In this document: positions 1 through 6,785 of the stretch, piece by piece
How positions within the stretch are numbered: the first letter of the stretch is position 1
Layout: every line of letters begins with the position of its first letter
Source of the DNA: Clostridia bacterium
Lineage (GTDB): Bacteria > Bacillota > Clostridia > Oscillospirales > CAG-272
Length of the DNA: 9,307 nt
Direction of reading: 5' to 3'
Assembly (NCBI GenBank): GCA_900753295.1
Contig: CAADYQ010000095.1
Location: forward strand, 1-9,307
Notes under the pieces: generated by a model
Told to the model about the DNA's origin: nothing
What the model saw: only the letters and a program-made list of their open reading frames with translations
Databases searched by the model: none
Position numbers and translations under genes: made by a program

Positions 1-370
1 CGCTCTTATGGCACGTCTTCTGGGACAGCTCAAATGCCCGCTCAGAGTCATCCGCTCCAATGCGGAGACGGAGAGCGAAGACGGCGAAAAAGAAGAAAAG
101 ACTGCAAAGGATTCGGTCGATGCGGGACTTATTGCCGATGGCTCCGACTGGACCTCGCTTGTCGGCGCGCTGCCCGCGTGCGGCAAGCTCTGCCGTGTGT
201 CCGAACTTAATAACCGTATAAGCCTCGGAATTATAGTGTTAAGTGTTCTTCTTGCCACATTCCTCGGCGCGCTCGGTATAGTGGGCGGAATGCACTCGGC
301 ATATGTTCTGCTTTATCAGATAATCTGCGTGCTTCCTGCTGTGATAACCTCAAAGCTCATGCTCAACTGA
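1..370 (+). CDS. C-terminal fragment of a membrane protein, unrecognised (cut by left edge)
   Basis: The frame is open from base 2 to the TGA at 368-370, giving about 122 residues. The first ATG (base 8) has too little sequence upstream to judge, and the frame continues to the edge, so I read this as the end of a longer protein. The visible part starts with a short basic stretch (GQLKCPLRVIRSN), passes through a very acidic, lysine-rich linker and a soluble segment with two cysteines (ACGKLC), and ends in two hydrophobic helices of about 20 residues separated by a short GG-containing turn. The last residues are SKLMLN. A soluble segment followed by two closing helices could fit the tail of a P-type ATPase-like or other transporter protein, but no catalytic motif is visible and I do not assign a family. 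A stem-loop follows 14 nt after the stop. Confidence 0.6.
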   Translation, partial: ALMARLLGQLKCPLRVIRSNAETESEDGEKEEKTAKDSVDAGLIADGSDWTSLVGALPACGKLCRVSELNNRISLGIIVLSVLLATFLGALGIVGGMHSAYVLLYQIICVLPAVITSKLMLN

Positions 371-384
371 CAAATATAAAATAC

Positions 385-412
385 GCGGGTTGGCGCTCAT
401 GCGTCAGCCCGC
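385..412 (+). terminator. Stem-loop after the left-edge gene (weak or no U-tract)
   Basis: A 12-bp stem, GCGGGTTGGCGC pairing with GCGTCAGCCCGC with two G-U pairs, closes a TCAT loop. It starts 14 nt after the stop codon. No T-run follows (AAACAGTAAATC), so it may be a weak terminator, an RNA-processing or 3'-end-protecting hairpin, or an attenuator allowing read-through into the radical SAM gene. Its core matches the hairpin at 7525-7558. Confidence 0.55.
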
Positions 413-442
413 AAACAGTAAATCAAAAAAGGACGGCATTCA

Positions 443-2296
443 ATGATACCTGAAGCAATACTGCGATCGGTCTCCAAGCCCGGAAGATATACCGGCGGAG
501 AGTACGGTCAGATAATAAAGGACAAGGAAAAGGTCAAGGCGCGCTTTGCGTTCTGCTTCCCGGATTCATACGAGATCGGCATGTCGAATCTCGGCATACG
601 CATTCTTTACGGCGTGCTCAACCGCGAGGAGGACATCTGGTGCGAGCGCGTTTACGCTCCGTGGGTGGACATGGAAGAGAAAATGCGCGAATTTAAAATA
701 CCGCTCTGGGCGCACGAAAGCGGCGACCCGATAGCGCAGTTCGACTTTGTCGGCTTCACGCTCCAGTATGAGATGAGCTATACCAATATACTCAATATGC
801 TCGATCTTGCGGGGATCCCGCTGCGCTCCGCCGACCGCACCGAGGATATGCCGCTCGTTATAGGCGGCGGTCCGTGCTCATACAATGCCGAGCCGGTGGC
901 GGATTTCTTTGACCTCTTCAATGTAGGCGAGGGCGAGGAGATGCTGCCCGAGATAGTCCGCCTTTATATAAAAATGAAGGAGGACGGCAGCTATACGCGC
1001 CGGGCGTTCCTGCACGAGGCGGCAAGGAGCATTGAGGGCGTTTACGTGCCTTCGCTTTACGATGTCACATATAACGACGACGGAACGGTAAAGGCGTACA
1101 CGCCGAAATATCCCGACGTGCCGAAGACGGTGCGCAAGCGCATCGTCAAGGATCTTGACACGATGTTTTTCCCCGACAAGCTCGTAATGCCGTATCTTGA
1201 AACGATCCAGGACCGCATCATGCTTGAAGTGTTCCGCGGCTGTATACGCGGATGTCGCTTCTGCCAGGCGGGCATTATCTACCGTCCGGTGCGTGAAAAA
1301 TCGCCGGAGGTGCTTTGCAAGCAGGCAAAATGCCTCTACGAATACACGGGATACGAGGAAATATCGCTCAGCTCGCTTTCGATATCGGATTACACAAGGC
1401 TGCGTGAGCTGACGGACGGGCTTATTTCGTGGACCGACGACAAAAAGGTCAGCCTGTCGCTCCCCTCGCTCCGCATAGACAGCTTTACGCGCGAGCTGAT
1501 GGATAAGGTGGCGTCGGTGCGTGCGTCGTCCATAACCTTTGCGCCGGAGGCGGGCACCCAGCGCCTGCGCGATGTTATAAACAAGAACGTTACCGAGGAG
1601 AACCTCATGAACGCCGCGGGTATCGCGTTCTCGGCGGGTAAGGATCAGGTCAAGCTGTACTTCATGGACGGTCTGCCGACCGAGACCGAGGATGACCTCG
1701 CAGGCATTGCCGCGCTCGGCAAAGCCGTTATCGAAAAATATTATGCGACCCCCGAGCGCAATAAGCGCCGCCAGCCGCAGGTGACCGTCAGCGTTTCCTG
1801 CTTTGTGCCGAAGCCGTTCACGCCCTTCCAGTGGGAGCCGCAGGACACGCGCGAAACGCTTGAGGAAAAGCGACTTTTCATACGCTCAAAAATAACCGAC
1901 CGCAAGATAAAGTTCTCCTGTCACGATTCCGGGACCTCACGCATCGAAGCGGTGCTGGCGCTCGGCGACCGCAGAGTCGGCGCGGCGCTTGAGCTTGCCT
2001 GTCGCGAGGGCTTCCATTTCGACGCGTGGGACGAGTTCTTTGACTACGATAAATGGATAAGCGTTTTTGAACGTTCCGGCATCGATCCCGCGTTTTATGC
2101 CAACCGCCGCCGCGATACGAGCGAGGTCCTGCCGTGGGATGTCATTGACTGCGGCGTGACGAAGGAATTTCTTATCCGCGAGCACGATAAGGCGCACGCG
2201 GGCATTACGACGCCGAGCTGTCGCGAGCATTGCTCCGGCTGTGGCGCAAACCGACTTGGAGGGGAGAGGGCAGTTTGTCCGAGTCTGCAAAAATGA
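443..2296 (+). CDS. TIGR03960 family B12-binding-like radical SAM protein
   Basis: This is a 617-residue radical SAM enzyme of unknown substrate. Residues 1-170 form a B12-binding-like domain with the family signature PDSYEIGMSNLG (41-51) and VIGGGPCSYNAEP. The DxHxxG cobalamin-ligand motif is not present; D41-S-Y-E-I-G46 has Tyr where His would be. The radical SAM core follows, with the [4Fe-4S] site C267-x3-C271-x2-C274 (RGCIRGCRFCQAG), a downstream EISLSSLSISDY strand and a FAPEAGTQRLR segment typical of the family. The C-terminus has an extra cysteine group (C593, C597, C600, C612) in a CX3CX2C pattern that could bind metal. The ATG has the ribosome site AAGGA at 429-433, nine bases upstream. 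The stop overlaps the ATG of the DUF2344 gene (ATGA), and in many genomes the two proteins are fused, so they probably act together. The family is predicted to act on a cytoplasmic target; its reaction is not known to me. Confidence 0.93.
   Translation: MIPEAILRSVSKPGRYTGGEYGQIIKDKEKVKARFAFCFPDSYEIGMSNLGIRILYGVLNREEDIWCERVYAPWVDMEEKMREFKIPLWAHESGDPIAQFDFVGFTLQYEMSYTNILNMLDLAGIPLRSADRTEDMPLVIGGGPCSYNAEPVADFFDLFNVGEGEEMLPEIVRLYIKMKEDGSYTRRAFLHEAARSIEGVYVPSLYDVTYNDDGTVKAYTPKYPDVPKTVRKRIVKDLDTMFFPDKLVMPYLETIQDRIMLEVFRGCIRGCRFCQAGIIYRPVREKSPEVLCKQAKCLYEYTGYEEISLSSLSISDYTRLRELTDGLISWTDDKKVSLSLPSLRIDSFTRELMDKVASVRASSITFAPEAGTQRLRDVINKNVTEENLMNAAGIAFSAGKDQVKLYFMDGLPTETEDDLAGIAALGKAVIEKYYATPERNKRRQPQVTVSVSCFVPKPFTPFQWEPQDTRETLEEKRLFIRSKITDRKIKFSCHDSGTSRIEAVLALGDRRVGAALELACREGFHFDAWDEFFDYDKWISVFERSGIDPAFYANRRRDTSEVLPWDVIDCGVTKEFLIREHDKAHAGITTPSCREHCSGCGANRLGGERAVCPSLQK
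2258..2270 (+). promoter_or_regulatory. Strong Shine-Dalgarno inside the radical SAM gene, bearing on the DUF2344 start
   Basis: The purine run GGAGGGGAGAGGG lies inside the last codons of the radical SAM gene. It sits about eight bases before an in-frame TTG at 2275 but more than 20 bases before the ATG at 2293. By spacing it favours initiation at TTG 2275. The ATG at 2293 instead forms an ATGA overlap with the upstream stop and could be reached by terminating ribosomes. Both starts give the same conserved protein and differ by six N-terminal residues. Confidence 0.55.
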
Positions 2297-3012
2297 GCGG
2301 AATGAACGAAAAAAACGAAAAAAACGCGGCAGTCGAGCCGCGTATAGTGAGACTCGGCTTTACAAAGCACGGTCCGATAATATTCACCTCGCACCTTGAT
2401 CTTCAGCGCACGATGATGCGCATTCTGGCGCGCGCCGATCTGCCGCTGTGGTACACACAGGGATTCAACCCGCATGCAAAGCTGGTGTTTGCACTGCCGC
2501 TCCCGCTCGGTTGCGCAAGCGAATGCGAGCTGATGGACATCCGTCTTGAGGGCGATATGCCCTGCGAGGAGATACTGCGCCGTATGCGCGGTGCGACCGT
2601 TCCGGGACTGGAATTCACCTCCTGCTATCCCGCAAAGCAGAAATTTGCGGGCATCGCATCGGCTGACTATACTATCACTCTTCGGTTGCCGGGCGCAGGC
2701 TCGGTGACAGAGCGCGAGCTGGCTGACTTTCTTGCGGAAAAGCCGATAATGACGGTCAAAAAGACAAAATCGGGAGAGGCAGAGGTGGACATCGCTCCGC
2801 TCATTCGTGCGGCAAGCGTCAGCCGCGGCGACGGCAGCCTTGTTATTGATGCGCGTCTTGCCGCCGGAAGCACGGATAATCTGAGCCCCGAACTGCTCAT
2901 GAGCGTTATACTCGCACGCTTCGGAGTGCGCGCTCGCCGCTCGTCCGAGGGCGCGGACTATTCGATAGTTCGCCGTGAGATATATGACGCGGAAGGTAAA
3001 AAGTTCAGATAA
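2293..3012 (+). CDS. TIGR03936 / DUF2344 radical-SAM-linked protein
   Basis: This is the partner of the upstream radical SAM protein, 239 residues from the ATG (245 from the alternative TTG at 2275, which has the better-spaced ribosome site). The conserved N-terminal block of DUF2344 is clear: RLGFTKHGPIIFTSHLDLQR (residues 20-39), then YTQGFNPHAKLVFALPLPLG (54-73). The C-terminal half is less conserved and ends in EGADYSIVRREIYDAEGKKF. The first 15 residues are a polar Asn/Lys/Glu-rich tail outside the domain. No transmembrane segment is seen, so it should be cytoplasmic. In many bacteria this protein is fused to, or encoded directly after, the TIGR03960 protein, and ribonuclease G and the L21/L27 genes often follow, suggesting a link to RNA or ribosome biology. 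Here no such genes follow; a hairpin ends the unit. Family assignment is firm, function unknown. Confidence 0.9.
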   Translation: MSGMNEKNEKNAAVEPRIVRLGFTKHGPIIFTSHLDLQRTMMRILARADLPLWYTQGFNPHAKLVFALPLPLGCASECELMDIRLEGDMPCEEILRRMRGATVPGLEFTSCYPAKQKFAGIASADYTITLRLPGAGSVTERELADFLAEKPIMTVKKTKSGEAEVDIAPLIRAASVSRGDGSLVIDARLAAGSTDNLSPELLMSVILARFGVRARRSSEGADYSIVRREIYDAEGKKFR

Positions 3013-3068
3013 AACCGAGGACTGCGGCAACTCCGAGGTCATGCATTAAAGACCCATTGAAACTTTAA

Positions 3069-3112
3069 CATCCGGGTGTCCTGCGCGTGTTTGCGCGTCG
3101 GACACCCGGATG
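3069..3112 (+). terminator. Strong terminator between convergent genes, possibly bidirectional
   Basis: A perfect 13-bp inverted repeat, CATCCGGGTGTCC (3069-3081) and GGACACCCGGATG (3100-3112), carries an inner GCGC/GCGC pairing in the loop. It is followed on the + strand by CTTTTTATTTTTT, as in Rho-independent terminators. It ends the radical SAM/DUF2344 unit. On the - strand it begins five bases past the VanZ stop and is followed by TGTTAAAGTTT, a weaker U-tract, so it may stop both convergent units. Confidence 0.88.
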
Positions 3113-3116
3113 CTTT

Positions 3117-3599
3117 TTATTTTTTGGCGTTTTTGGCTGTCAGTCTGTTTATTCCTCTTGTTGCCACAGCTCCTATGAGCGTGCCGGCGGTGTTGAGTAT
3201 AACATCATCGATCTCTGTGACTCCGACATCAAAAGCGAACTGGAGCGCTTCGATCGCTATGCTCACAGCCGCACCGATGAGGACGATCGACACCATCCGC
3301 ATTTTTGTGCGGTACGCAAGATATGCGCCGAGCGGGATGAAGGCGGCAATGTTGCCGAGCAGCAGACGGAAGAAATAATACGCTCCGCCGCGGTGTATCA
3401 CCGAAATGAGATTCGTGAAAACCGTGAGGTTGAGCGAACCGCCGAGCATGAAGCTGTCGAGCGAAAAGCCGGCGCGGAATACCGTGAGTTTCAGCAGCAG
3501 TGCAAGGTAGGCGGCAAATAATATGTCCGATGTGATGCGCACGCTTATCGGAGAGCCGCATGCCGGGGCGGTGCGTTCCTTGGATGCCCGACCGCTCAT
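3117..3599 (-). CDS. VanZ family membrane protein
   Basis: This 160-residue integral membrane protein has four to five hydrophobic segments (about 22-40, 55-68, 76-97, 101-120, 134-148). The VanZ-like signatures are clear: LLGNIAAFIPLG (80-91), then SIAIEALQ (113-120) and the acidic turn with DDVILNTAGTLIGA (131-144). VanZ-family proteins are small membrane proteins. The founding member gives low-level teicoplanin resistance in vancomycin-resistance clusters, but most homologues, including this one away from any van gene, have no known job. The ATG at 3597-3599 overlaps the stop of the upstream gene (ATGA), so translation is probably coupled. The N-terminal 20 residues are polar and precede the first helix; the ATGA overlap supports the start. 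The basic tail (NRLTAKNAKK) fits a cytoplasmic end. Confidence 0.88.
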   Translation of the reverse strand: MSGRASKERTAPACGSPISVRITSDILFAAYLALLLKLTVFRAGFSLDSFMLGGSLNLTVFTNLISVIHRGGAYYFFRLLLGNIAAFIPLGAYLAYRTKMRMVSIVLIGAAVSIAIEALQFAFDVGVTEIDDVILNTAGTLIGAVATRGINRLTAKNAKK

Positions 3600-4348
3600 T
3601 GCGCAGTGCTTTCCTCGGCTGTCTTGCCCTCGCTGAGACGTTCGATGAGCGCGAGCGCTTCCATGTCGCGCAGCGGACGCGCCGTGTAGGTAAAGTATGT
3701 GGCGCCCTCCTCCGATTCGGCTCGGGCGGCATCGGCGGCGGTCACGTAGTACCAGTTTCCCGTCTCGTCCATGTGGTAGAGCCGCGCGCCGGAGTCAATG
3801 CCTATCGCGCCGTCCCCACGGTACTCCCACAGCTTGTATTTTGTGTATTTGCCCTTGTATTTCTTTGTGCTGAACACTATCGGCATATCATCGTCATCCG
3901 TGACTTTTTCCGGATCGGTCAGCAGATCGAGCGACAAAAGCAGGGATATTTCATCCTTCACATCCGTTGTGCTTTTGCCGAGCTTTATTTTGTCGGGCAT
4001 TCCGGATGTGTCGCCCTCAAGCGGCTTCCCGTTTTTTGAAAGAAGGACGAGCTGCTCACCCTCGGCGGCATAGCAGAGATAGCCGAGGCTGTCGCCTTTG
4101 ACAAGATACAGCGGCGCGCCGTAGCGCGATGAGCCGATCTTTCCGAGATATTTGCCGACCGAGAAAAGACGCTCGCCCACCTTGCCGACGGGGAGGTAAC
4201 TCTCTCCCTTGTATGTTATGCCGCTCATGTCGTCGTCCCACTCGGCTACCACTGGATTTTTTATCCGCGTGGCTGTCCATGCTACGAGCGTTATGACAAG
4301 AGGAAGCAGTATCAGAACAGATATTATAATAAGTGCGCGTTTTGTCAT
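3596..4348 (-). CDS. Membrane-anchored extracytoplasmic protein of unknown function
   Basis: I do not recognise a family. From the ATG at 4346-4348 the protein has 250 residues: a short basic start (MTKRA), one strong hydrophobic helix (about 5-24, IIISVLILLPLVITLVAW) and a soluble, mostly polar domain. There is no lipobox cysteine, so I read it as an uncleaved or signal-anchored protein with its bulk outside the membrane. The soluble part is rich in Gly, Tyr, Lys and Asp, with short beta-like stretches (GITYKGESYLPVG, GNWYYVTAADA) and a DDDD run near the middle. The frame stays open upstream to 4387, but the ATG at 4348 has a GGCGG-type ribosome site about seven bases away, and the predicted transcription start near 4384 leaves no room for the longer form. 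The stop overlaps the VanZ gene start, so the two proteins probably work together at the membrane. Confidence 0.8.
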   Translation of the reverse strand: MTKRALIIISVLILLPLVITLVAWTATRIKNPVVAEWDDDMSGITYKGESYLPVGKVGERLFSVGKYLGKIGSSRYGAPLYLVKGDSLGYLCYAAEGEQLVLLSKNGKPLEGDTSGMPDKIKLGKSTTDVKDEISLLLSLDLLTDPEKVTDDDDMPIVFSTKKYKGKYTKYKLWEYRGDGAIGIDSGARLYHMDETGNWYYVTAADAARAESEEGATYFTYTARPLRDMEALALIERLSEGKTAEESTAQ

Positions 4349-4390
4349 AAACCATCCGCCTTTCGTTATGTAAAAGCTGTACATCATAAT

Positions 4391-4419
4391 ATTATATCAG
4401 CAAACCGCCCGGAGTTCAA
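4391..4419 (-). promoter_or_regulatory. Promoter of the anchored protein/VanZ unit, overlapping a terminator
   Basis: Read on the - strand, TTGAAC (4414-4419) and TATAAT (4391-4396) are 17 bp apart, and TG two positions before the -10 box makes an extended -10. The start point would be near 4384, about 36 bases before the ATG at 4348. The -35 box lies in the loop of the hairpin that ends the upstream DUF4153 operon. Confidence 0.7.
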
Positions 4420-4431
4420 GCACCGGGCGGT
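4404..4431 (-). terminator. Terminator of the DUF2975-HTH-DUF4153 operon
   Basis: A perfect 9-bp stem, ACCGCCCGG with CCGGGCGGT, closes a 10-base loop, 26 bases past the DUF4153 stop. On the - strand it is followed by TTTGCTGATATAAT, a short and interrupted U-tract, so termination may be incomplete. Any read-through would enter the anchored protein/VanZ genes. Confidence 0.7.
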
Positions 4432-4457
4432 AAATATTTTGCCTGCGACCTAAAAAG

Positions 4458-6041
4458 TCAGTCCTCCGTAAGCATACCTTGCACCGCACGGCGCGCGCGT
4501 ATGCGCGGAAGCGTTTCGCAGAAGATGTTTTTGGCGGGAGCGCCGTTTGTCCTTTGCCATACGTCAAGACGGTGATCGATGATCTTTTTAAAATTTTCCG
4601 TGTCCGGTCTGTCCTCGAGAGCGGTCCTGAGACGGACGAGCGCCGGGATAGCGGAGTCGCTGTATTCGTTGCTGAGCGTCTCCACTTCAAGACTGAGAGT
4701 GCCGGCGATGTAACGGTCAACATTGTATTCCGCAATGATGCGGTCGGGGTCCGAGAGCGCCAGCGCGCCGAAAAGCAGTACGAACACCGCCAGCAGTGCG
4801 CACACGGCATTGAAGCGCGGCGCGATCTCCTTTATCAGAGCTATGAGGAAGCCTGCGGCAATCAGTATCATGAACCAGGAGGCGTAAACGCGGAGCCTTG
4901 TCAGACCGTAAGCATTGATGTAAAGCGCCATTTTTGAGAGCGCGGTGGCAACGAGGATGAGCGTCGATACGGCAAGAAGACCGATGAACACACGCATTAC
5001 CGGGCTGTGGCGGTCCGAGTTCCGGCGCTTTGTGAATGCGGATATGACAAGCATCACGGCGGCGTTTATGCCCGAGACCGCGCAAAGCTCGCCAAAGCCC
5101 TCGCGGGCGTATTTCGAATAAATTTCAACCCCCTCGGGCAGTCTGCCGGAAAATGCCGATACATAGTAGTTCCACTGTGAGATAAAGAATACCGTATAAA
5201 CGATAAGCAGGGGGAGCAGGGCAAAGCAAGCGGTGGTCTCCGGCGCAAATTTTGCGCTGTCGGAAAATTTGCGGCAGGAGTCGGATGACATATATTTTTC
5301 GTTTTTGCGGTCGATGCCGGAAATGAATGCTCCAAAGCCGTATGCGGAAATTGGAATGGCGAACAAAAGCGCGACCGCGCGGTCAAGGATATCGTCCGAC
5401 AGGAATTTGCCGATTTTGGCACCTATGCTGCCGAACGCTTCGTCATACGAAAGCAGAACGATAACTATCGCGGTGGGAATGATCGCGGCAAAAAGTCCGA
5501 GCGCGGCAAAGCCGACCTGCCTGCCGCAACGCTGCGGCGTGCCGTCCTTTTTGCGGAGCGGAAGGAGAGAGGAAAAAGCAGCCCCGAAGGAGGCAAACGG
5601 CATGACGACGGTGGCTTTCAGTACATCGTAGAACAAAAGCCCGCCGGCTCTTGCCTCAAGTCCGCCGCCGAATGAGAACATTATCCACAGGAAAAAGCAT
5701 CCGACAGCCCAAGCAAACGCAAGAAAATGAATGAGTCCGTTTGAGGAAAGTAAGAAAGAGAGCGAAAAGAGCATTGCCGACGCCACGGTGAATACCGAAC
5801 GGCGGTTCTGCCGTGTCTTGCCGGAAATACGCATGAATATCCCGCCTGCGACGTACATTCCAATTATCAGGAGAAAAGCGCCGAGCGGACGGCTGTATGC
5901 GGGGAACATCCTGCAGTATATATATGCCGCCGCTATGGCTATCCATGCAAATACTGTTTCGTGTATCATTGTCTCGCGGCGCGGAGCCGCGGCAGGGACC
6001 GCCTGTTCCTGTACGCGGTCTGTCGTTTCATTACTGTTCAT
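4458..6041 (-). CDS. DUF4153/DUF4173-type polytopic membrane protein
   Basis: The protein has 527 residues, with about 11-13 hydrophobic helices between residues 27 and 430 and a soluble tail of roughly 90 residues. Family-type signatures are YAREGFGELCAVSGINAA (about 311-328), YGLTRLRVYASWFM (about 374-387) and, at the start of the tail, YNVDRYIAG (439-447) followed by a segment ending AIPALVRLR. This pattern fits the DUF4153/DUF4173 group, integral membrane proteins of unknown function. The N-terminal 26 residues are polar. The ATG (6039-6041) lies inside the end of the HTH gene, an 11-base overlap, with the ribosome site AAGGAGA about seven bases upstream. It is therefore the last gene of the DUF2975-HTH operon, and co-production with a DNA-binding regulator suggests a sensing or envelope-homeostasis role. 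That role is inference; no catalytic motif is visible. Confidence 0.82.
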   Translation of the reverse strand: MNSNETTDRVQEQAVPAAAPRRETMIHETVFAWIAIAAAYIYCRMFPAYSRPLGAFLLIIGMYVAGGIFMRISGKTRQNRRSVFTVASAMLFSLSFLLSSNGLIHFLAFAWAVGCFFLWIMFSFGGGLEARAGGLLFYDVLKATVVMPFASFGAAFSSLLPLRKKDGTPQRCGRQVGFAALGLFAAIIPTAIVIVLLSYDEAFGSIGAKIGKFLSDDILDRAVALLFAIPISAYGFGAFISGIDRKNEKYMSSDSCRKFSDSAKFAPETTACFALLPLLIVYTVFFISQWNYYVSAFSGRLPEGVEIYSKYAREGFGELCAVSGINAAVMLVISAFTKRRNSDRHSPVMRVFIGLLAVSTLILVATALSKMALYINAYGLTRLRVYASWFMILIAAGFLIALIKEIAPRFNAVCALLAVFVLLFGALALSDPDRIIAEYNVDRYIAGTLSLEVETLSNEYSDSAIPALVRLRTALEDRPDTENFKKIIDHRLDVWQRTNGAPAKNIFCETLPRIRARRAVQGMLTED

Positions 6042-6252
6042 CTTCAGTCTCCTTTGCTTCGTATTCGAGAATATCCTCTACGCGGCAGTCGAGCGCGCGG
6101 CATATGGCGTCAAGCGTTGAAAAGCGTATCGCTTTTGCCTTGTTGTTTTTCAGTATCGAAAGATTTGCCTGCGTGATTCCCACGCGTTCGGCAAGCTCGC
6201 CAAGCGAGATCTTGCGCTTTGCCATCATAACATCAAGATTTACCGTTATCAT
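6031..6252 (-). CDS. Cro/CI-type HTH transcriptional regulator (YozG-like)
   Basis: This 73-residue protein is essentially one helix-turn-helix domain. The helices read LGELAERVG (17-25), TQANLSILKNNKA (27-39, the probable recognition helix) and STLDAICRALDCRVEDILEY (45-64), followed by an acidic tail. This is the YozG-like class of minimal XRE regulators, commonly encoded beside DUF2975 membrane proteins. The ATG at 6250-6252 has the ribosome site GAGGAGG at good spacing, and this site overlaps the TGA of the DUF2975 gene (TGAGGAGG), so the two are coupled. A later Met pair (9-10) is a weaker alternative start. It has no sensor domain of its own, so a signal would have to come from a partner, plausibly the flanking membrane proteins. 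Inverted repeats at the operon promoter are candidate operators for it. Confidence 0.92.
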   Translation of the reverse strand: MITVNLDVMMAKRKISLGELAERVGITQANLSILKNNKAKAIRFSTLDAICRALDCRVEDILEYEAKETEDEQ

Positions 6253-6263
6253 CCGAAGCCTCC

Positions 6264-6731
6264 TCAGATAGTGAAATCGTTCTCTTCCTTGAGAGCGACG
6301 GCTTCTTCAAATGCATTCTTGACGATCCTCAGGCAAAGCCCGACAAAGAAGGCGATAAAGGCAACGGCGGCGGAGACATAGAATTTCGGCGCCAGTGCCG
6401 CAAACAGAAACGCGGCGGCAATACAGCCCCACGATACGGCGCGTATGCGCGCCACGTTTGCCGACGAGAATACCTCTTCGCGTCTGATGGCGAGAAGAAG
6501 CGAAAGCAGTACCGTATCACACGCGGCGACATCGGCGAGTATGAGGTACGCTACGATCAGTATAAATGAGTGATGAAGGTAAAACGGCACATCTGCCATA
6601 TCGCCGCGTATCCCGCAGAATGCATCAACGATGCGCGGCATAAAGATGGCGGCGACCGCCACGGCTGCAAGAGTGATCGCAGACATAATAAGTGAGATAG
6701 TGCACGAGGCACGTCTTCCTATCCTGGGCAT
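6264..6731 (-). CDS. DUF2975 domain-containing membrane protein
   Basis: This 155-residue protein has four predicted membrane helices (about 10-31, 55-81, 99-114, 118-137). The DUF2975 hallmarks are IRREEVFSSANVARIRAVSW (82-101) between helices 2 and 3, and the C-terminal LRIVKNAFEEAVALKEENDF (134-153), which ends in TI. The acidic tail should face the cytoplasm, where it could contact the small HTH protein encoded next. The ATG (6729-6731) has the ribosome site GAGGA six bases upstream. It is the first gene of the operon, 11 bases from the HTH gene. DUF2975/HTH pairs recur in Firmicutes and actinobacteria, usually annotated only by domain, and the function is unknown. A membrane-tethered control of the regulator is a reasonable inference. 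Confidence 0.92.
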   Translation of the reverse strand: MPRIGRRASCTISLIMSAITLAAVAVAAIFMPRIVDAFCGIRGDMADVPFYLHHSFILIVAYLILADVAACDTVLLSLLLAIRREEVFSSANVARIRAVSWGCIAAAFLFAALAPKFYVSAAVAFIAFFVGLCLRIVKNAFEEAVALKEENDFTI

Positions 6732-6758
6732 ATTTTTTCCTCTTTTCCTTTGTTACGG

Positions 6759-6773
6759 CGGAATATTATTCCG
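6759..6773. promoter_or_regulatory. 15-bp dyad just after the operon start point, possible operator
   Basis: CGGAATA and TATTCCG are perfect 7-bp arms around a single T. The dyad sits at roughly +6 to +20 of the DUF2975 transcript. A repressor bound here would block early elongation or promoter clearance. As RNA, a one-base loop is too tight for the full stem, which favours a DNA-binding site. Confidence 0.45.
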
Positions 6774-6785
6774 TATTCTGCATAC

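Noticed and set aside
8..370. Complete 120-residue protein starting at ATG 8
   Set aside because: The frame runs open to the window edge and no ribosome site can be seen, so a longer protein cut by the edge is more likely.
2095..3042. 315-codon open frame on the - strand
   Set aside because: It lies opposite the radical SAM and DUF2344 genes, whose + strand products carry clear family motifs. The - strand product is a Cys/His/Arg-rich, low-sense sequence typical of a shadow frame.
3229..3732. 167-codon open frame on the - strand across the VanZ gene junction
   Set aside because: It is a shifted frame of the VanZ and anchored-protein genes, with Arg/Pro/His-rich composition and no ribosome site.
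4349..4387. Upstream extension of the anchored protein by 13 residues
   Set aside because: The predicted transcript start near 4384 leaves no room for it, and the ATG at 4348 has a suitable ribosome site.
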